Shown: positions 38,701 through 48,018, numbered from the stretch's first letter. The stretch is DNA of 64,000 nucleotides from Bacteroidota bacterium (GCA_040388375.1 JAZKBU010000007.1:184823-248822); one strand, 5' to 3'. The notes: a model not told the origin generated them from the sequence alone. Numbers and translations are program-made.

Positions 38701-39475
38701 GAAGCTGGTAGTAAAGTAATAATTTTTTCAGCACCAACATAACACTAAAAAACACCAATGCTCCAATGCCTATATTTACATAAAGCAACTGACTGCAAAA
38801 CAAATGGAACGATAAAACAAAAAATAAGATGGCTAAAATAGAAAGTGAAATAAGCCACCAATTGTCAAGCCAGTCCTTGCTAAACACTTCTACTGAAAAC
38901 AAATATTTATTACTTACATCTTTAATGTCAGTAAAACCTTTCAAGGGTTGCGGACTTATAATACCATTATCTAAAAACGATAAATCATCAATAAACTTAT
39001 TGTTTAAGTATTGGTTTTTATAGTTATAGCCTTCATAAATATTGTAAAAAAAAACCAATTGAAAGCTACCAACAGCTTTATAATAAACTAGGTATGAACC
39101 ATTGTTATTCACTATAAAACTTAGCCCGTCTTTAAACTTATTGTTAAACTTTTGGGCATTAATTAAGTTACTGGTCCAGGTTATTAAAGTATCTTTTCTG
39201 AATATCTGAATGAGACAATTTTCCCGCTGGGCTATATCGTTAATGGTTAGCCAGTTTTTATCGAAACTGCTGCTGTCTTTTATTAAATGGCTATAGGCGT
39301 TTACTAAATCAAGTTCTTTGTATTTAATAAACTCTTGTAGCTGCTGATAAGTATTTTCTAATTGCTGAGGTGTGTTTTTTAAATAGCGTTGTTCAGCTAC
39401 AAACGCTAACTGCATCAACACAATGGATATTAAAAACCGAAGGAAATATTTTTTTAGTTTTGAATTAATATGCAT
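35747..39475 (-). CDS. large membrane sensor histidine kinase (NtrY-like), 1242 aa
   Basis: The N-terminal half (to about 480) has many hydrophobic helices, then come a sensor region, two helices near 730 and 785, a second extracytoplasmic region, a helix near 960, a HAMP linker and the kinase core. The H-box reads IAHEIKNPLTPMK (phospho-acceptor H1034); N-box LIKNAAQAI, G1 DNGKGIS and G2 GMGLGLPM are intact. The HEIKNPLTPMK box is the NtrY/NtrB pattern. No response regulator gene is adjacent, so the partner is unknown. I recall kinases of this size in other Bacteroidota. Confidence 0.88.
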   Translation of the reverse strand: MHINSKLKKYFLRFLISIVLMQLAFVAEQRYLKNTPQQLENTYQQLQEFIKYKELDLVNAYSHLIKDSSSFDKNWLTINDIAQRENCLIQIFRKDTLITWTSNLINAQKFNNKFKDGLSFIVNNNGSYLVYYKAVGSFQLVFFYNIYEGYNYKNQYLNNKFIDDLSFLDNGIISPQPLKGFTDIKDVSNKYLFSVEVFSKDWLDNWWLISLSILAILFFVLSFHLFCSQLLYVNIGIGALVFFSVMLVLKKLLLYYQLPSYLYSKALFSPIIYASSDIIPSLGDFIVVAFMALWFAVLIDAKRILVNPEKREWLKYIKVFFLFLITITAIDSSIDSIKSLVFDSQISYSLKNVYLLNQYTFYGLLIGVILYIIIHICIKNTYLFIRKNEFNYYVLTGLMVFVLAVVHPVIINEFFGRQHIYYLGSVVLIVVFAGFNFLVTRTNRFQHYFVLVILISFATSFSVQYFSNLKDIDNRKLYAAKLISQNDINTEYFLRDVEKKIILDKQVKYYFLNPMALKSQLKKTIRQLYFTGYLSKYDVTFYDFDSSGYHLHERNGISFNQLNEIYYNQSIETIDKYFKYLKTNSYLKGYLSKFTVKNGSQKLGYIFIQLQPKLIQDENRFDELQIEGTSNTIGFKKFDYSYAIYKNKALISQSGDYPYRTVNSLTTQPEIFTTYIENDYDHLQYFNDQQLTVIVSKKHNTFYEPLGLFSLIFTFFTLLLIFSLSVYAIVNGRFLKKYKLIQSDIYRTVRHLINRLLFIKDPDVVLIRTRIQVSIILIVFITLSITAYVTINFIQSEYNTKQNEKLSRKIRNVVNTLQGEAADYIVKNRLDESKAYLNQLADFYDTDISIFNMQGKLLASSISKVYDEGVIGDLMNPTAFYHLSKLKESQFSQAEKIAEFGYIAAYVPIYKNENMLIGYAQLPYFSKQADLLSEISSIVVGFINLYALLFIIIGVIAYVISHSISFPLILIQRQLSTTSLGKKNEPILWNRKDEIGDLVKQYNLMIDKLEESAQKLAQSEREGAWRDIARQIAHEIKNPLTPMKLSVQHLQRAWNDKHPKLEETFHKVSKTIITQIDVLNDLASEFSNYAKMPTPEFENINLKDALEPIIDLHQNDENVKIVNQISDDMYVYFDNNYLNRTFTNLIKNAAQAIPDDKKGLIDISAIVDNKTVKISISDNGKGISNADADKIFTPYFSTKIYGMGLGLPMVKNMIEAGGGKISFTSHEDVGTVFEITLPLADL

Positions 39476-39501
39476 TGTAAGGCAAAGTACAATTATTTAA
39501 T

Positions 39502-39828
39502 TTATTCCGAAACAAATTTCAGGCCCACAATAGAAAATATTAATGTGCTGATAAAAAATAAACGCCAGAAATGGGCCGGTTCATTAAAAACCAAAATACC
39601 TATTAAGGCTGTACCTACAGCACCTATACCTGTCCATACAGCATAAGCAGTACCCAAAGGGAGTGTTTGTGTGGCTTTGTATAGCAATAACATACTTATA
39701 CATAAAGAAAGTAGAAAACCACCTAACCACATACTGGATTCAAGCCCATTGGTAATTCTTGCTTTGGCTAGACACGAAGCAAAAGCCACTTCAAATAATC
39801 CTGCAATAATTAATAGTAACCAATTCAT
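39502..39828 (-). CDS. SMR-family efflux protein (SugE/Gdx-like)
   Basis: A 108-aa four-helix transporter from the ATG at 39828; the frame also opens with a TTG one codon earlier. The essential Glu is E13 (AGLFEVAFA), and the LPLGTAYAVWTGIGAVG segment matches SugE/Gdx, the branch that exports guanidinium, rather than EmrE drug pumps. It starts 3 nt after the hldD stop on the same strand. No guanidine riboswitch is visible upstream, consistent with its place inside an operon. Substrate assignment is inference from the subfamily match. Confidence 0.85.
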   Translation of the reverse strand: MNWLLLIIAGLFEVAFASCLAKARITNGLESSMWLGGFLLSLCISMLLLYKATQTLPLGTAYAVWTGIGAVGTALIGILVFNEPAHFWRLFFISTLIFSIVGLKFVSE

Positions 39829-39831
39829 CAA

Positions 39832-40800
39832 TTATTCAAATTTTTGAGGTACTAAATAGTTGTTTACATAGTCGTGTACCGCTTCTTCAATATTGGTAAA
39901 AGGCTTATCGTAACCTATCTGTATCAGCTTATCCATATTGGCTTCAGTAAAATATTGGTATTTATCTCTAATGTCTTCAGGAATATCTATGTACTCAATA
40001 TTAACAGGCTTATCCAATGCGTTGAAAATAGCCTTGGTTAAGTCATTCCATGTACGCGCTTTACCGGTACCTAAATTATATATACCACTGTTTTTTCTGT
40101 GGTGCATTAAATACAAGCATACATCGCAAAGGTCTTTTACATAAATAAAATCGCGCATTTGTTCACCATCTTTAAAGTCCGGCCTATGCGATTTAAAAAG
40201 CTTTACTTTCCCTGATTGTTGTATTTGATGGTAAGCATGGAAAATAACAGAAGCCATTCTTCCTTTATGGTATTCGTTAGGTCCGTAAACGTTAAAAAAC
40301 TTTAGCCCTGCCCAAAAATAAGGCTGTTTGGTTTGTTTAACAGCCCAATTGTCAAAATCATTTTTTGATTGTCCGTATAAGTTTAAAGGAGTTAATGACG
40401 ACAACTTATTTACATCATCATCGTAACCATTTTCGCCTTCGCCATAAGTAGCGGCACTTGATGCATAAACCAACGGTAAGCCTTCTGCTATACAAATATT
40501 CCAAAGCGTTTGGGTAAAATCTAAATTTAACTCTTTAAAAATAGCCGCATTTGTTTCAGTTGTATCCGTACGTGCGCCAATATGAAAAATGAATTGCACC
40601 TGATTGGCATTTTCCTGTAGCCAAGGGAAGAACTGTTTTCTGTTTATTTTAGCAGTGTATTTTTTACCGATCAGGTTTTTACTTCTTTCCGGCCAAGTGT
40701 CAAAATCATCCACCAAAATTAAGTCATTATAATTATGCTGATTTAGTTTTGCAACAAGGCATGAACCTATAAAGCCTTCGGCTCCAGTAATAATAATCAT
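39832..40800 (-). CDS. hldD: ADP-L-glycero-D-manno-heptose 6-epimerase (HldD-like)
   Basis: The 322-aa extended SDR epimerase has an N-terminal NAD(P) motif ITGAEGFIGS, the Ser region ASSAATYGEG, the catalytic Tyr-Lys pair in YGQSKNDFD, and KFFNVYGPNEYHKGRMASV, which is diagnostic of HldD/RfaD. It makes the L-glycero heptose donor for the lipopolysaccharide core. The SMR transporter gene follows 3 nt later. Other heptose genes are not in the window. Confidence 0.92.
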   Translation of the reverse strand: MIIITGAEGFIGSCLVAKLNQHNYNDLILVDDFDTWPERSKNLIGKKYTAKINRKQFFPWLQENANQVQFIFHIGARTDTTETNAAIFKELNLDFTQTLWNICIAEGLPLVYASSAATYGEGENGYDDDVNKLSSLTPLNLYGQSKNDFDNWAVKQTKQPYFWAGLKFFNVYGPNEYHKGRMASVIFHAYHQIQQSGKVKLFKSHRPDFKDGEQMRDFIYVKDLCDVCLYLMHHRKNSGIYNLGTGKARTWNDLTKAIFNALDKPVNIEYIDIPEDIRDKYQYFTEANMDKLIQIGYDKPFTNIEEAVHDYVNNYLVPQKFE

Positions 40801-40986
40801 TATATAATATTTAAATTAACTTGTTTACAGATTAACAACACCTTTAAACTACTTAAACTTTTGATGACTAATAGGATAAAATAGGGTAGTGTTAATTCTT
40901 CTTATTAAATTTCAAGCAAATATCCTTATTGCATTGGTAAATTCAAATCAAATGTTTTTATTGTGCTTGAGATTTTTTATAAAACC

Positions 40987-42024
40987 ATGAAAAACCAAAC
41001 AATAAGTTGGCGTTATGTAAGCATTATCATAGGTATTTTACTGCTTTTTGCTGCTTATAAATTTGTAGCCGATTTGTTTTTAAACAATGTGGGTGATAAT
41101 GTTAATCAGCCGACTTATATATACATACAATCCAATGAAAGCTTTGATCGCTTGATTTATAATTTAGATAAAGACCATATTCTTAAAAATGTAGAATCGT
41201 TTGAACGTGTAGCTAAACTATTAAAACTAGACGACTCTGTAAAATCGGGTAGATACAAGATAGGCAACAATATGAGTAATTTAGCTTTGGTCAGATTGCT
41301 TAAATCAGGCAAGCAAGAGCCTGTTAATTTGGTTTTAAAATATGCACGAAGAACAGGGAATTTAGCCAGCGCCATCAGTAAACAAATAGAACCGGATAGT
41401 ACGGAACTAATGAATGCTTTTAACGACACTAGTTTTTTTTACAAAATAGGCTTTGATAGCAACAATATAATATCCCTGTTTGTCCCCAATACCTATAACG
41501 TATATTGGAATATTACACCCAAAAAGTTTATGGAGCGTATGAAAAGGGAGTACGATGTTTTTTGGAATAGTAACAGAACTACCAAAGCCATTTTATTAAA
41601 GTTATCTCCGCTGCAAGTTTCAACACTGGCTTCTATTGTAATGAGTGAAACCAATAAAGTTGACGAAATGCCTATTGTAGCCAGGGCTTATTTAAATAGG
41701 ATGCAAAAAGGAATGCCATTGCAGGCTGACCCAACGGTTATTTTTGCCCTACATGATGATAGTATCAGGCGTGTATTACACCAACATACATTATTCGATT
41801 CACCATATAATACCTATTTATACAAAGGCTTGCCTCCAGGGCCAATATGCATGGCATCGCCTGCTGCTATTGATGCGGTACTCAATGCGCCATTGCATAA
41901 TTATATTTATTTTTGTGCCAAGGAAGACTTTAGTGGCTACCACAATTTTGCTGGAACGTTAGAGCAGCATAATGTAAATGCCCGCAAATATCAACGTGAA
42001 TTAAGTAGGAGAGGTATCAACTAA
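40987..42024 (+). CDS. mltG: endolytic murein transglycosylase MltG
   Basis: The 345-aa protein has one N-terminal transmembrane helix (about 10-30), then the YceG/MltG domain. The catalytic Glu is E221 in ASIVMSETNK, and the late motifs MPLQADPTVIFAL, SPYNTYLYKGLPPGPI and YHNFAGTLEQHN are all present. It cleaves nascent glycan strands in the peptidoglycan. I chose the ATG at 40987; a GTG at 40963 adds eight residues. It converges on the SNF2 gene with a 3-nt gap. Confidence 0.93.
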   Translation: MKNQTISWRYVSIIIGILLLFAAYKFVADLFLNNVGDNVNQPTYIYIQSNESFDRLIYNLDKDHILKNVESFERVAKLLKLDDSVKSGRYKIGNNMSNLALVRLLKSGKQEPVNLVLKYARRTGNLASAISKQIEPDSTELMNAFNDTSFFYKIGFDSNNIISLFVPNTYNVYWNITPKKFMERMKREYDVFWNSNRTTKAILLKLSPLQVSTLASIVMSETNKVDEMPIVARAYLNRMQKGMPLQADPTVIFALHDDSIRRVLHQHTLFDSPYNTYLYKGLPPGPICMASPAAIDAVLNAPLHNYIYFCAKEDFSGYHNFAGTLEQHNVNARKYQRELSRRGIN

Positions 42025-42027
42025 AAA

Positions 42028-45000
42028 CTAGCTGAGTAAATCTAAAATCTCATCTACATTAATGGTTTTTATGAAACTTTCTTCGGTGGTAATAATATTA
42101 TCAGCCAGCAATTTCTTTTTGTTTTGCAAAGCCATTATTTTTTCTTCAACCGTGTCTTTGGTAATAAACTTATAAATAAAAACCGATTTGGTTTGGCCAA
42201 TTCTATGTGTTCTGTCTATGGCTTGCCTTTCAATAGCAGGGTTCCACCATGGGTCAATTAAAAACACATAATCAGCGCTGGTTAAATTTAGACCCAAGCC
42301 ACCTGCCTTTAATGATATTAAGAAGAAAGGCATATCGTTTTTTTCTTGAAAATGAGTGACTGCTTTCTGCCTGTCTTGGTTAGTCATACTGCCATCTAGG
42401 TAGCCGTATGGTAAATTATTTTGAGTTAAGTATTTACCGTAAATATCAAGCTGTTTTACAAACTGTGAAAACATCAATACTTTGTGTCCTTCGGCTTTAG
42501 CAGTATTGGCACGTGCTGTTATTTCATCAAATTTACCGCTTCCAAAAGCATAATCTTTGTTAGCCAAAATAGGATGGTTAGCTATTTGACGAAGCTTGGT
42601 TAGGCCTTTCAATAAAGTAAACTGTGATTTGTTAATTCCTAATTCGGTAACAGATTTTAATATTTCGTTTCGGTAATAAGATTTAGTGGTTTCATATTCC
42701 TCTGCTTGCTCATCCGTCATTTGGCAATAAATAATTTGCTCCGTTTTCTCTGGCAAATCTTTAGCTACTTGGTCTTTGGTTCTGCGTAATACAAAAGGCT
42801 TAATAATGGCCTTTAATTGCTGCATTTTAAATTCATCTTTTCCCTTTTCAATAGGTGTTACAAATCGCTCTGTGAATGAATTTAAACTGCCTAACAATCC
42901 CGGGTTTACAAACGACAATTGGCTCCATAATTCCTGTACGCCATTTTCAATAGGTGTACCAGTAAGCACTAACTTATAAGCTGATTTTAATTGTTTTACA
43001 GCCCTTGCTGATTGCGATGAAGCATTTTTAATGGCCTGACTTTCATCCAGTATTATATAATTGAATTTAAATTCTTTGAGCAATTCAATATCAACACGTG
43101 AAGTGCCGTAAGTGGTAATTATTAAATCGTAATTGCTAAAGTATTTGGTATTTTTTATGCGTTGTGCTCCAGTATAAACCAATACCTTTAAGTTGGGTGT
43201 GAACTTACGTGCTTCGTTATACCAATTATATACCAATGAGTTGGGTACAATAATTAAATTGGTGCGTATAAAGGTTTGTTCGTTATTAGGGGTTTGCTCA
43301 AAAGCATTGAGCGTTTCTTTATTGGCTAAAGCAGGAGCCGCATAAGTAATATTAGCTAATTCTGCTCCGCCAAACATACTTACCTGTCCTCTGTTATCAG
43401 TATCAACAGCTACTTGTGTTTGTACCAATGTTTGGGTGCTGGCCGGCTGATTTTGCAAAGAGAAGATTTGATACAACTCACGCTCTTTTTGAATCAAAGC
43501 CAGAGTTTGTATGGTTTTACCCAATCCCATATCGTCAGCCAAACAACCACCAAACTGATTTTCTTTTAAAAAGTAAAACCAATCAAAGCCGGCTTGCTGA
43601 TAGGGGCGTAGCGTTCCTTTAAAACTCAACGGAACATATGCTTCTTTTATTTCACCGTAATTTTTAAGTTTTTCCAGCTTATCACTAAATCGTAAATACT
43701 TACCGCCATTATTTACTATTTCATCTAGTAATCCAACGTGCTGTTTTTCTATTTTTATTTCATCATCATGGGTACTGAATTCAATAATGCCAGATAGATT
43801 ACCAAACCATTCATTAGGAATAATAGCAATCATACCGTTGGGTAAAGTAAATTCTCTTTTTCCTTTTATTAAGTAATCCTTTAAAGCTAAAAAAGGAAAA
43901 CTGAACTCCCCAAATTTTACGATGGCTTGTACATCAAACCAATCTTTTTGTTCTTTTATTTCAAGCTTCATTTCGCGCGAACCAATAAAGTATTTCGCGC
44001 CTTCCTTGTCTTGTTTTATTTCAATATTAGCCTTTTTTAAATGAGCATGGTGTTCATTTAGCCATTCCAAAAATTGGTATTTATTAGTGCCCTCATCGGT
44101 TAGCAATAAACCTGTTGTTGGGTGTTTTGCCTTTTGATTTTTTAAAGTAAAATAAGCCCCATTGTATTGCTTAAGGCCCATTTTTACAACTGCTTCAAAT
44201 GTTTGTTGCTCAAAATCAAGATTACGCTTGGTGCGGGTGAATATATAATTATCGTCTTGCCTGTTAACGACTACCGATATTTTATTATCACTTCCAAAAT
44301 CAAAAGGAGCACCATCGTAATTAAAGGTAAGTTTAAGTGCAATATTATCATCAATGAGTTGATGTATATTTAAAATAGCTTTTCCTTCTGGTTGATTGGT
44401 ATTGATTTCAAAGCCTTCGGCAAATACATTGTATTTTTCTATTAACTGGTGTACAAATTTGGTAAAGTATGCTTCTTCCGCATTTTTATTTATTTGTATG
44501 AAACGCTTGTTTAAAAATGGTTGTAGTTTTTTACCGTCAATGCCTTTTTCAAAATCAAACAAGTTATTACCTAACAACATCCATGCAGGATTAAAAGTAA
44601 TAATTTGTGCGCCCTTGTACATAAATTCTATACGCTGGCCACCATATTTAATAGTAGGGAAGTAGCGCGTTCCTTCTTCGGTTCGTTTAAAATGAAACAA
44701 TACACTGGCTTTTTCGCTTGATACATTTATTTCAACCGAAGTTGGGTTGTTGTCATTCCCCGTTTTATAAATTTTTGTGCCTTTTAATAAATTGAACGCT
44801 TTGTTCATGCGCTCTTCAATAAATGGCTTTATGTTTTCATCAAAAAAATCCTCTTTGCAATAGCGGGTAAAAAATTCGGCTGTCCTTATTTTCTTTTTGG
44901 TGTCGGTATAAAATTTTTTAAAAATAAAATCATCGTCCAGCTCATCCAGTATAGCCATTATTTTGTAGTCGGCTTCGGTAATACAACGCGAAAAATAATC

Positions 45001-45150
45001 AGCTGTTTTAGTAAAAATACGCTGGTGTGTAAGCGAGTACTTACCCAAACTGTTTACCTGAACAATATGAGGCTCTAATACAAAACCTAAATACTGATGA
45101 TTGACAAGTGTATAAACTAAAGCGAATGGTTGTGTATTAACTACAATCAA
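42028..45150 (-). CDS. SNF2-family DEAD/DEAH helicase
   Basis: A 1040-aa Swi2/Snf2 ATPase. The N-terminal 500 residues are a family-specific region. The motor has Walker A DDMGLGKTIQT, a DESQ box in YIILDESQAIKN, LTGTPIENG, and the C-lobe motif GLGLNLTSADYVFLIDPWWNP with DRTHRIGQ. Such bacterial proteins remodel protein-DNA complexes; the exact role is unknown. The start appears to be a TTG, since the frame closes at a TAA just upstream and no ATG precedes conserved sequence. Confidence 0.92.
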   Translation of the reverse strand: MIVVNTQPFALVYTLVNHQYLGFVLEPHIVQVNSLGKYSLTHQRIFTKTADYFSRCITEADYKIMAILDELDDDFIFKKFYTDTKKKIRTAEFFTRYCKEDFFDENIKPFIEERMNKAFNLLKGTKIYKTGNDNNPTSVEINVSSEKASVLFHFKRTEEGTRYFPTIKYGGQRIEFMYKGAQIITFNPAWMLLGNNLFDFEKGIDGKKLQPFLNKRFIQINKNAEEAYFTKFVHQLIEKYNVFAEGFEINTNQPEGKAILNIHQLIDDNIALKLTFNYDGAPFDFGSDNKISVVVNRQDDNYIFTRTKRNLDFEQQTFEAVVKMGLKQYNGAYFTLKNQKAKHPTTGLLLTDEGTNKYQFLEWLNEHHAHLKKANIEIKQDKEGAKYFIGSREMKLEIKEQKDWFDVQAIVKFGEFSFPFLALKDYLIKGKREFTLPNGMIAIIPNEWFGNLSGIIEFSTHDDEIKIEKQHVGLLDEIVNNGGKYLRFSDKLEKLKNYGEIKEAYVPLSFKGTLRPYQQAGFDWFYFLKENQFGGCLADDMGLGKTIQTLALIQKERELYQIFSLQNQPASTQTLVQTQVAVDTDNRGQVSMFGGAELANITYAAPALANKETLNAFEQTPNNEQTFIRTNLIIVPNSLVYNWYNEARKFTPNLKVLVYTGAQRIKNTKYFSNYDLIITTYGTSRVDIELLKEFKFNYIILDESQAIKNASSQSARAVKQLKSAYKLVLTGTPIENGVQELWSQLSFVNPGLLGSLNSFTERFVTPIEKGKDEFKMQQLKAIIKPFVLRRTKDQVAKDLPEKTEQIIYCQMTDEQAEEYETTKSYYRNEILKSVTELGINKSQFTLLKGLTKLRQIANHPILANKDYAFGSGKFDEITARANTAKAEGHKVLMFSQFVKQLDIYGKYLTQNNLPYGYLDGSMTNQDRQKAVTHFQEKNDMPFFLISLKAGGLGLNLTSADYVFLIDPWWNPAIERQAIDRTHRIGQTKSVFIYKFITKDTVEEKIMALQNKKKLLADNIITTEESFIKTINVDEILDLLS

Positions 45151-45290
45151 ATTATTATCCCGTTAAAGGCGGTAAAGCTAAGGTTTTTTCACGTAATGGA
45201 ATATTAAATTAATGAAATATTTTATTTGTCATTTCTGCTGATTTTAATACCATGCGGGCTATTAAAACAATAGTTTTGTAGCCTTTTTAT

Positions 45291-45707
45291 ATGAAACAAT
45301 TAAATCATTCTTGTTCTCAATCAGCTAACCAGGTATTTCCTTTTATAGCTGATATCCAAAAATTTGTATCTATTCATCCGGTTTTGTTTAAAGCTGATGA
45401 GATAAAGCCTAATTATTTCCTGTTACACGAAAGGTTAAATAAACATTTACCTTTTAGCTTTAGTTATTATGTAACCATGGTGGAGATAATTCCCAATCAA
45501 AAAGTAGTGATGCATTCCAATATATTTAAGCTGGTTGACTTAACACTTACATTTGACTTTACTTATAACGAACAGGCACAGGTAACGGAAGTTACGGAGT
45601 ATATAAATATAAAAGCACCTGCTATTATAAAATACCAATTCACTAAAATGATTAGCAAAATACACGTAGAACTGTTTTCAATAATTAATAAAACACTGGT
45701 TAGCTAG
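45291..45707 (+). CDS. SRPBCC-superfamily (START-like) protein
   Basis: A 138-aa polyketide-cyclase/START-like domain with the usual start (NHSCSQSANQVFPFIADIQKFVSIHPV), a central FSYYVTMVEIIPNQKVV strand pair and a C-terminal helix. These proteins bind hydrophobic ligands; none is assigned. A perfect TAnnTTTG box (TAGTTTTG, 45271-45278) lies 12 nt before the ATG. The gene ends 1 nt from the convergent ccmB stop. Confidence 0.75.
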   Translation: MKQLNHSCSQSANQVFPFIADIQKFVSIHPVLFKADEIKPNYFLLHERLNKHLPFSFSYYVTMVEIIPNQKVVMHSNIFKLVDLTLTFDFTYNEQAQVTEVTEYINIKAPAIIKYQFTKMISKIHVELFSIINKTLVS

Positions 45708-45708
45708 T

Positions 45709-46359
45709 TTATTCTTTCCATAAAAAAGGAAACAATACGTATGCCAAAGCACCAACCAGCATATTCATTAGCAGCAATAAAAACAAATCAGTATACATTA
45801 AGCTTACATCTATTCCATCCATTGCTTTTTTACTTGTTTTAATAAGTAGCAACAAAAATGGAATTATAATGGGGAAACTTAAAATAGGCATGAGTAAATT
45901 ACCATTGCCACTTTTTTGTGCAATGGCAGAAACCATCGTAAAAGTAAAGGCAAATCCAACCGAAGCCAAAAACAATATCAGTATATAAAAATCCAATCGC
46001 TGGATAGGGTTATCTAAAATAACACTATAAAACAACAGAGCTATAAATGACAATACTATATTTAAAATAGCATTGTAAATAGTCTTGGCTAAAATCAGTT
46101 TTTCAGGCGTAATCAATACATGATAAAACAACATTTTGCCCCTTGGTTCTGCTATAAAACTTTTAGCAATGGCATTGATAGAATTAAATAAAATCAAAAC
46201 CCAGAATACCGCGTTCCATGTAGGTAAATTAAGTGCTTTAACCGAAAGCGACACGGTAAATATGGAAGAGAAAACGTACAATAAAATACCATTAAGCGCA
46301 TACCTTTGTCGCCATTCAACCAGCAATAAATTTTGTATCAACTTAATGGTTTCTTTCAT
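45709..46359 (-). CDS. ccmB: heme exporter subunit CcmB
   Basis: The 216-aa protein has six hydrophobic helices and the CcmB pattern: an N-terminal LLVEWRQRYALNG, FWVLILFNSINAIAKSF, and the segment LLMPILSFPIIIPFLLL. CcmB is the permease half of the ABC transporter for cytochrome c maturation. CcmA, CcmC and CcmE are not adjacent: upstream is an alkaline phosphatase gene whose stop touches its start, and downstream lies a gene on the other strand. So the ccm genes are scattered in this genome. Confidence 0.9.
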   Translation of the reverse strand: MKETIKLIQNLLLVEWRQRYALNGILLYVFSSIFTVSLSVKALNLPTWNAVFWVLILFNSINAIAKSFIAEPRGKMLFYHVLITPEKLILAKTIYNAILNIVLSFIALLFYSVILDNPIQRLDFYILILFLASVGFAFTFTMVSAIAQKSGNGNLLMPILSFPIIIPFLLLLIKTSKKAMDGIDVSLMYTDLFLLLLMNMLVGALAYVLFPFLWKE

Positions 46360-47450
46360 TATTCTAGACCCAATAATTGTTTAAATTTATAATGAATAGC
46401 AGTGTTTTCATAAATGCCACTGAACAATTCAGAACCCGGGCCAAAAGCGAAAACAGGTACCATAATACCAGAATGACCTCCGGTTGAATAACTCACTTTA
46501 AAAGTACTTTTATCACTTTTGTTTTCATTCAAAGCCAAGCCACCGGTTTCGTGGTCGGCTGTAACTACTACTAAAATATCGCCTTCTTTTTGTGCATAAT
46601 CCAATACTGCATTAATGGTTTGATTCAAGTCTATCAATTCGGTTTTCATATATTCAAAATTATTATCATGACCACCCCAATCAACCTGACTGCCTTCAAT
46701 CATTAACATATAACCGTTTTTGTTATGATTTAATTGCTGAATAGTAGCCAATGAAGCCCTACGTAAATAATCATCGCGGCCATCTAATTTTCGTTTCAGA
46801 CCATTAAAAGCCAAAGTGTAAACCAGCTTATCTGATAGGATAGGAGTGAAATTATTGGATGTATCTGTTTTAACCATAAAACCATTGCGCTGTAAAAGGG
46901 TGTTTAAATCTCTGCCATCGGCTCTGGTATTTGCATTTAAAAACTTAGTGCCGCCACCTATAGCTATATCGCAATTACCTTGCAATAGAAACTCCGCAAT
47001 ATCATCTTCACTTTTACGTGATGATACATGCGAATAAAAACAAGCAGGCGTTGCATGTGTAATAGATGAAGTAACCACCACACCCGTTGCCATGTTTTTT
47101 TTCTTCATCATTTCAAACAAACTTGGATAAGGCAAAGAATCAGCCCCGACACTGATAGCATAATTAAATGTTTTTTTACCAATGGCAAATACTGTGGCTC
47201 CGGCACCGCTGTCAGTTACATAATTATCAGCCGATGATGTTTTGCTTAAACCAATAACCGGGAAACGCTCAAAAGCATTTTGCTCATTGATATGACTTAA
47301 GGCACCACTGATTTGAGCCAAACCCATACCATCACCTATAATAAAAATTACCTTTTTTATTTTTTTAGGTTTGTTTTTAAATGAATAAGCGGCACCTAAT
47401 AACAGAGTTCCCAGTAAAAAAACTCCAATGCCTAGTACATATTTTTTCAA
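46359..47450 (-). CDS. alkaline phosphatase
   Basis: The 363-aa protein has an N-terminal hydrophobic anchor or signal (about 4-22) and the alkaline-phosphatase active site: D40 in IIGDGMG, nucleophile S81 in VTDSGAGAT, THATPACFYSHVSSR, IEGSQVDWGGHDNN and VVTADHETGGLAL. It hydrolyses phosphomonoesters in the periplasm. It is shorter than E. coli PhoA but typical of bacterial PhoA-like enzymes that lack inserts. Its stop codon adjoins the ccmB start. No Pho-type operator is recognised. Confidence 0.92.
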   Translation of the reverse strand: MKKYVLGIGVFLLGTLLLGAAYSFKNKPKKIKKVIFIIGDGMGLAQISGALSHINEQNAFERFPVIGLSKTSSADNYVTDSGAGATVFAIGKKTFNYAISVGADSLPYPSLFEMMKKKNMATGVVVTSSITHATPACFYSHVSSRKSEDDIAEFLLQGNCDIAIGGGTKFLNANTRADGRDLNTLLQRNGFMVKTDTSNNFTPILSDKLVYTLAFNGLKRKLDGRDDYLRRASLATIQQLNHNKNGYMLMIEGSQVDWGGHDNNFEYMKTELIDLNQTINAVLDYAQKEGDILVVVTADHETGGLALNENKSDKSTFKVSYSTGGHSGIMVPVFAFGPGSELFSGIYENTAIHYKFKQLLGLE

Positions 47451-47529
47451 ATGTTTAAAAAATTTAATGGGTCAAATATAATGGGCTTGTTCAAATCATT
47501 ATTCTTGTAGCAGAAAATAATTTATAAAT

Positions 47530-48018
47530 ATGGCAATTAGAGTATTTGTTACCGGTGGTACTTTCGATAAAGAGTATAATGAATTGAATGGGCAGTTGTT
47601 CTTTAAAGACTCGCATATCAATGAAATACTGAAGTTGGGGAGAAGCAGGCTGGATTTAAGTGTGCGTACTTTAATGCTTATTGATAGTTTGGACATGACG
47701 GATGTTGACCGTAACATTATTTTAGAAAGCTGCCAGCGTTGCGAAGAAGACAAGATAGTAATTACCCATGGAACGGATACCATGACTGAAACGGCTAAAT
47801 TTTTAGCCAATCATATACCCAATAAAACAGTGGTTTTAACAGGCGCTATGATTCCATATAAGTTTGGTTCAAGCGATGGATTGTTTAATTTAGGTAGTGC
47901 ATTAGCTTTTGTACAAAGCTTACCCAATGGCATTTATATAGCCATGAATGGCCGCTATTACGACTGGAATAATTGCAAAAAGAATAAACAAACCGGCTTT
48001 TTTGAAGAGTTGAATTAG
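47530..48018 (+). CDS. short asparaginase-like protein (N-terminal domain only)
   Basis: The 162-aa protein contains the two active-site motifs of L-asparaginases, TGGTFDK (8-14, with a candidate nucleophile Thr) and HGTDTM (80-85), plus VVLTGAMIPYK. It stops where the C-terminal domain of full enzymes (about 330 aa) should start. No remnant of that domain is found in the 95 nt before the aspartate kinase gene, so this is a stand-alone N-domain protein rather than a fresh truncation. I recall similar short proteins elsewhere. Activity on asparagine is not certain. An aspartate-using kinase lies downstream. Confidence 0.8.
   Translation: MAIRVFVTGGTFDKEYNELNGQLFFKDSHINEILKLGRSRLDLSVRTLMLIDSLDMTDVDRNIILESCQRCEEDKIVITHGTDTMTETAKFLANHIPNKTVVLTGAMIPYKFGSSDGLFNLGSALAFVQSLPNGIYIAMNGRYYDWNNCKKNKQTGFFEELN

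Noticed and set aside
39502..40800. Guanidine riboswitch for the SugE-like transporter
   Set aside because: The transporter starts 3 nt after hldD with no room for a riboswitch, and no such fold is seen before hldD.
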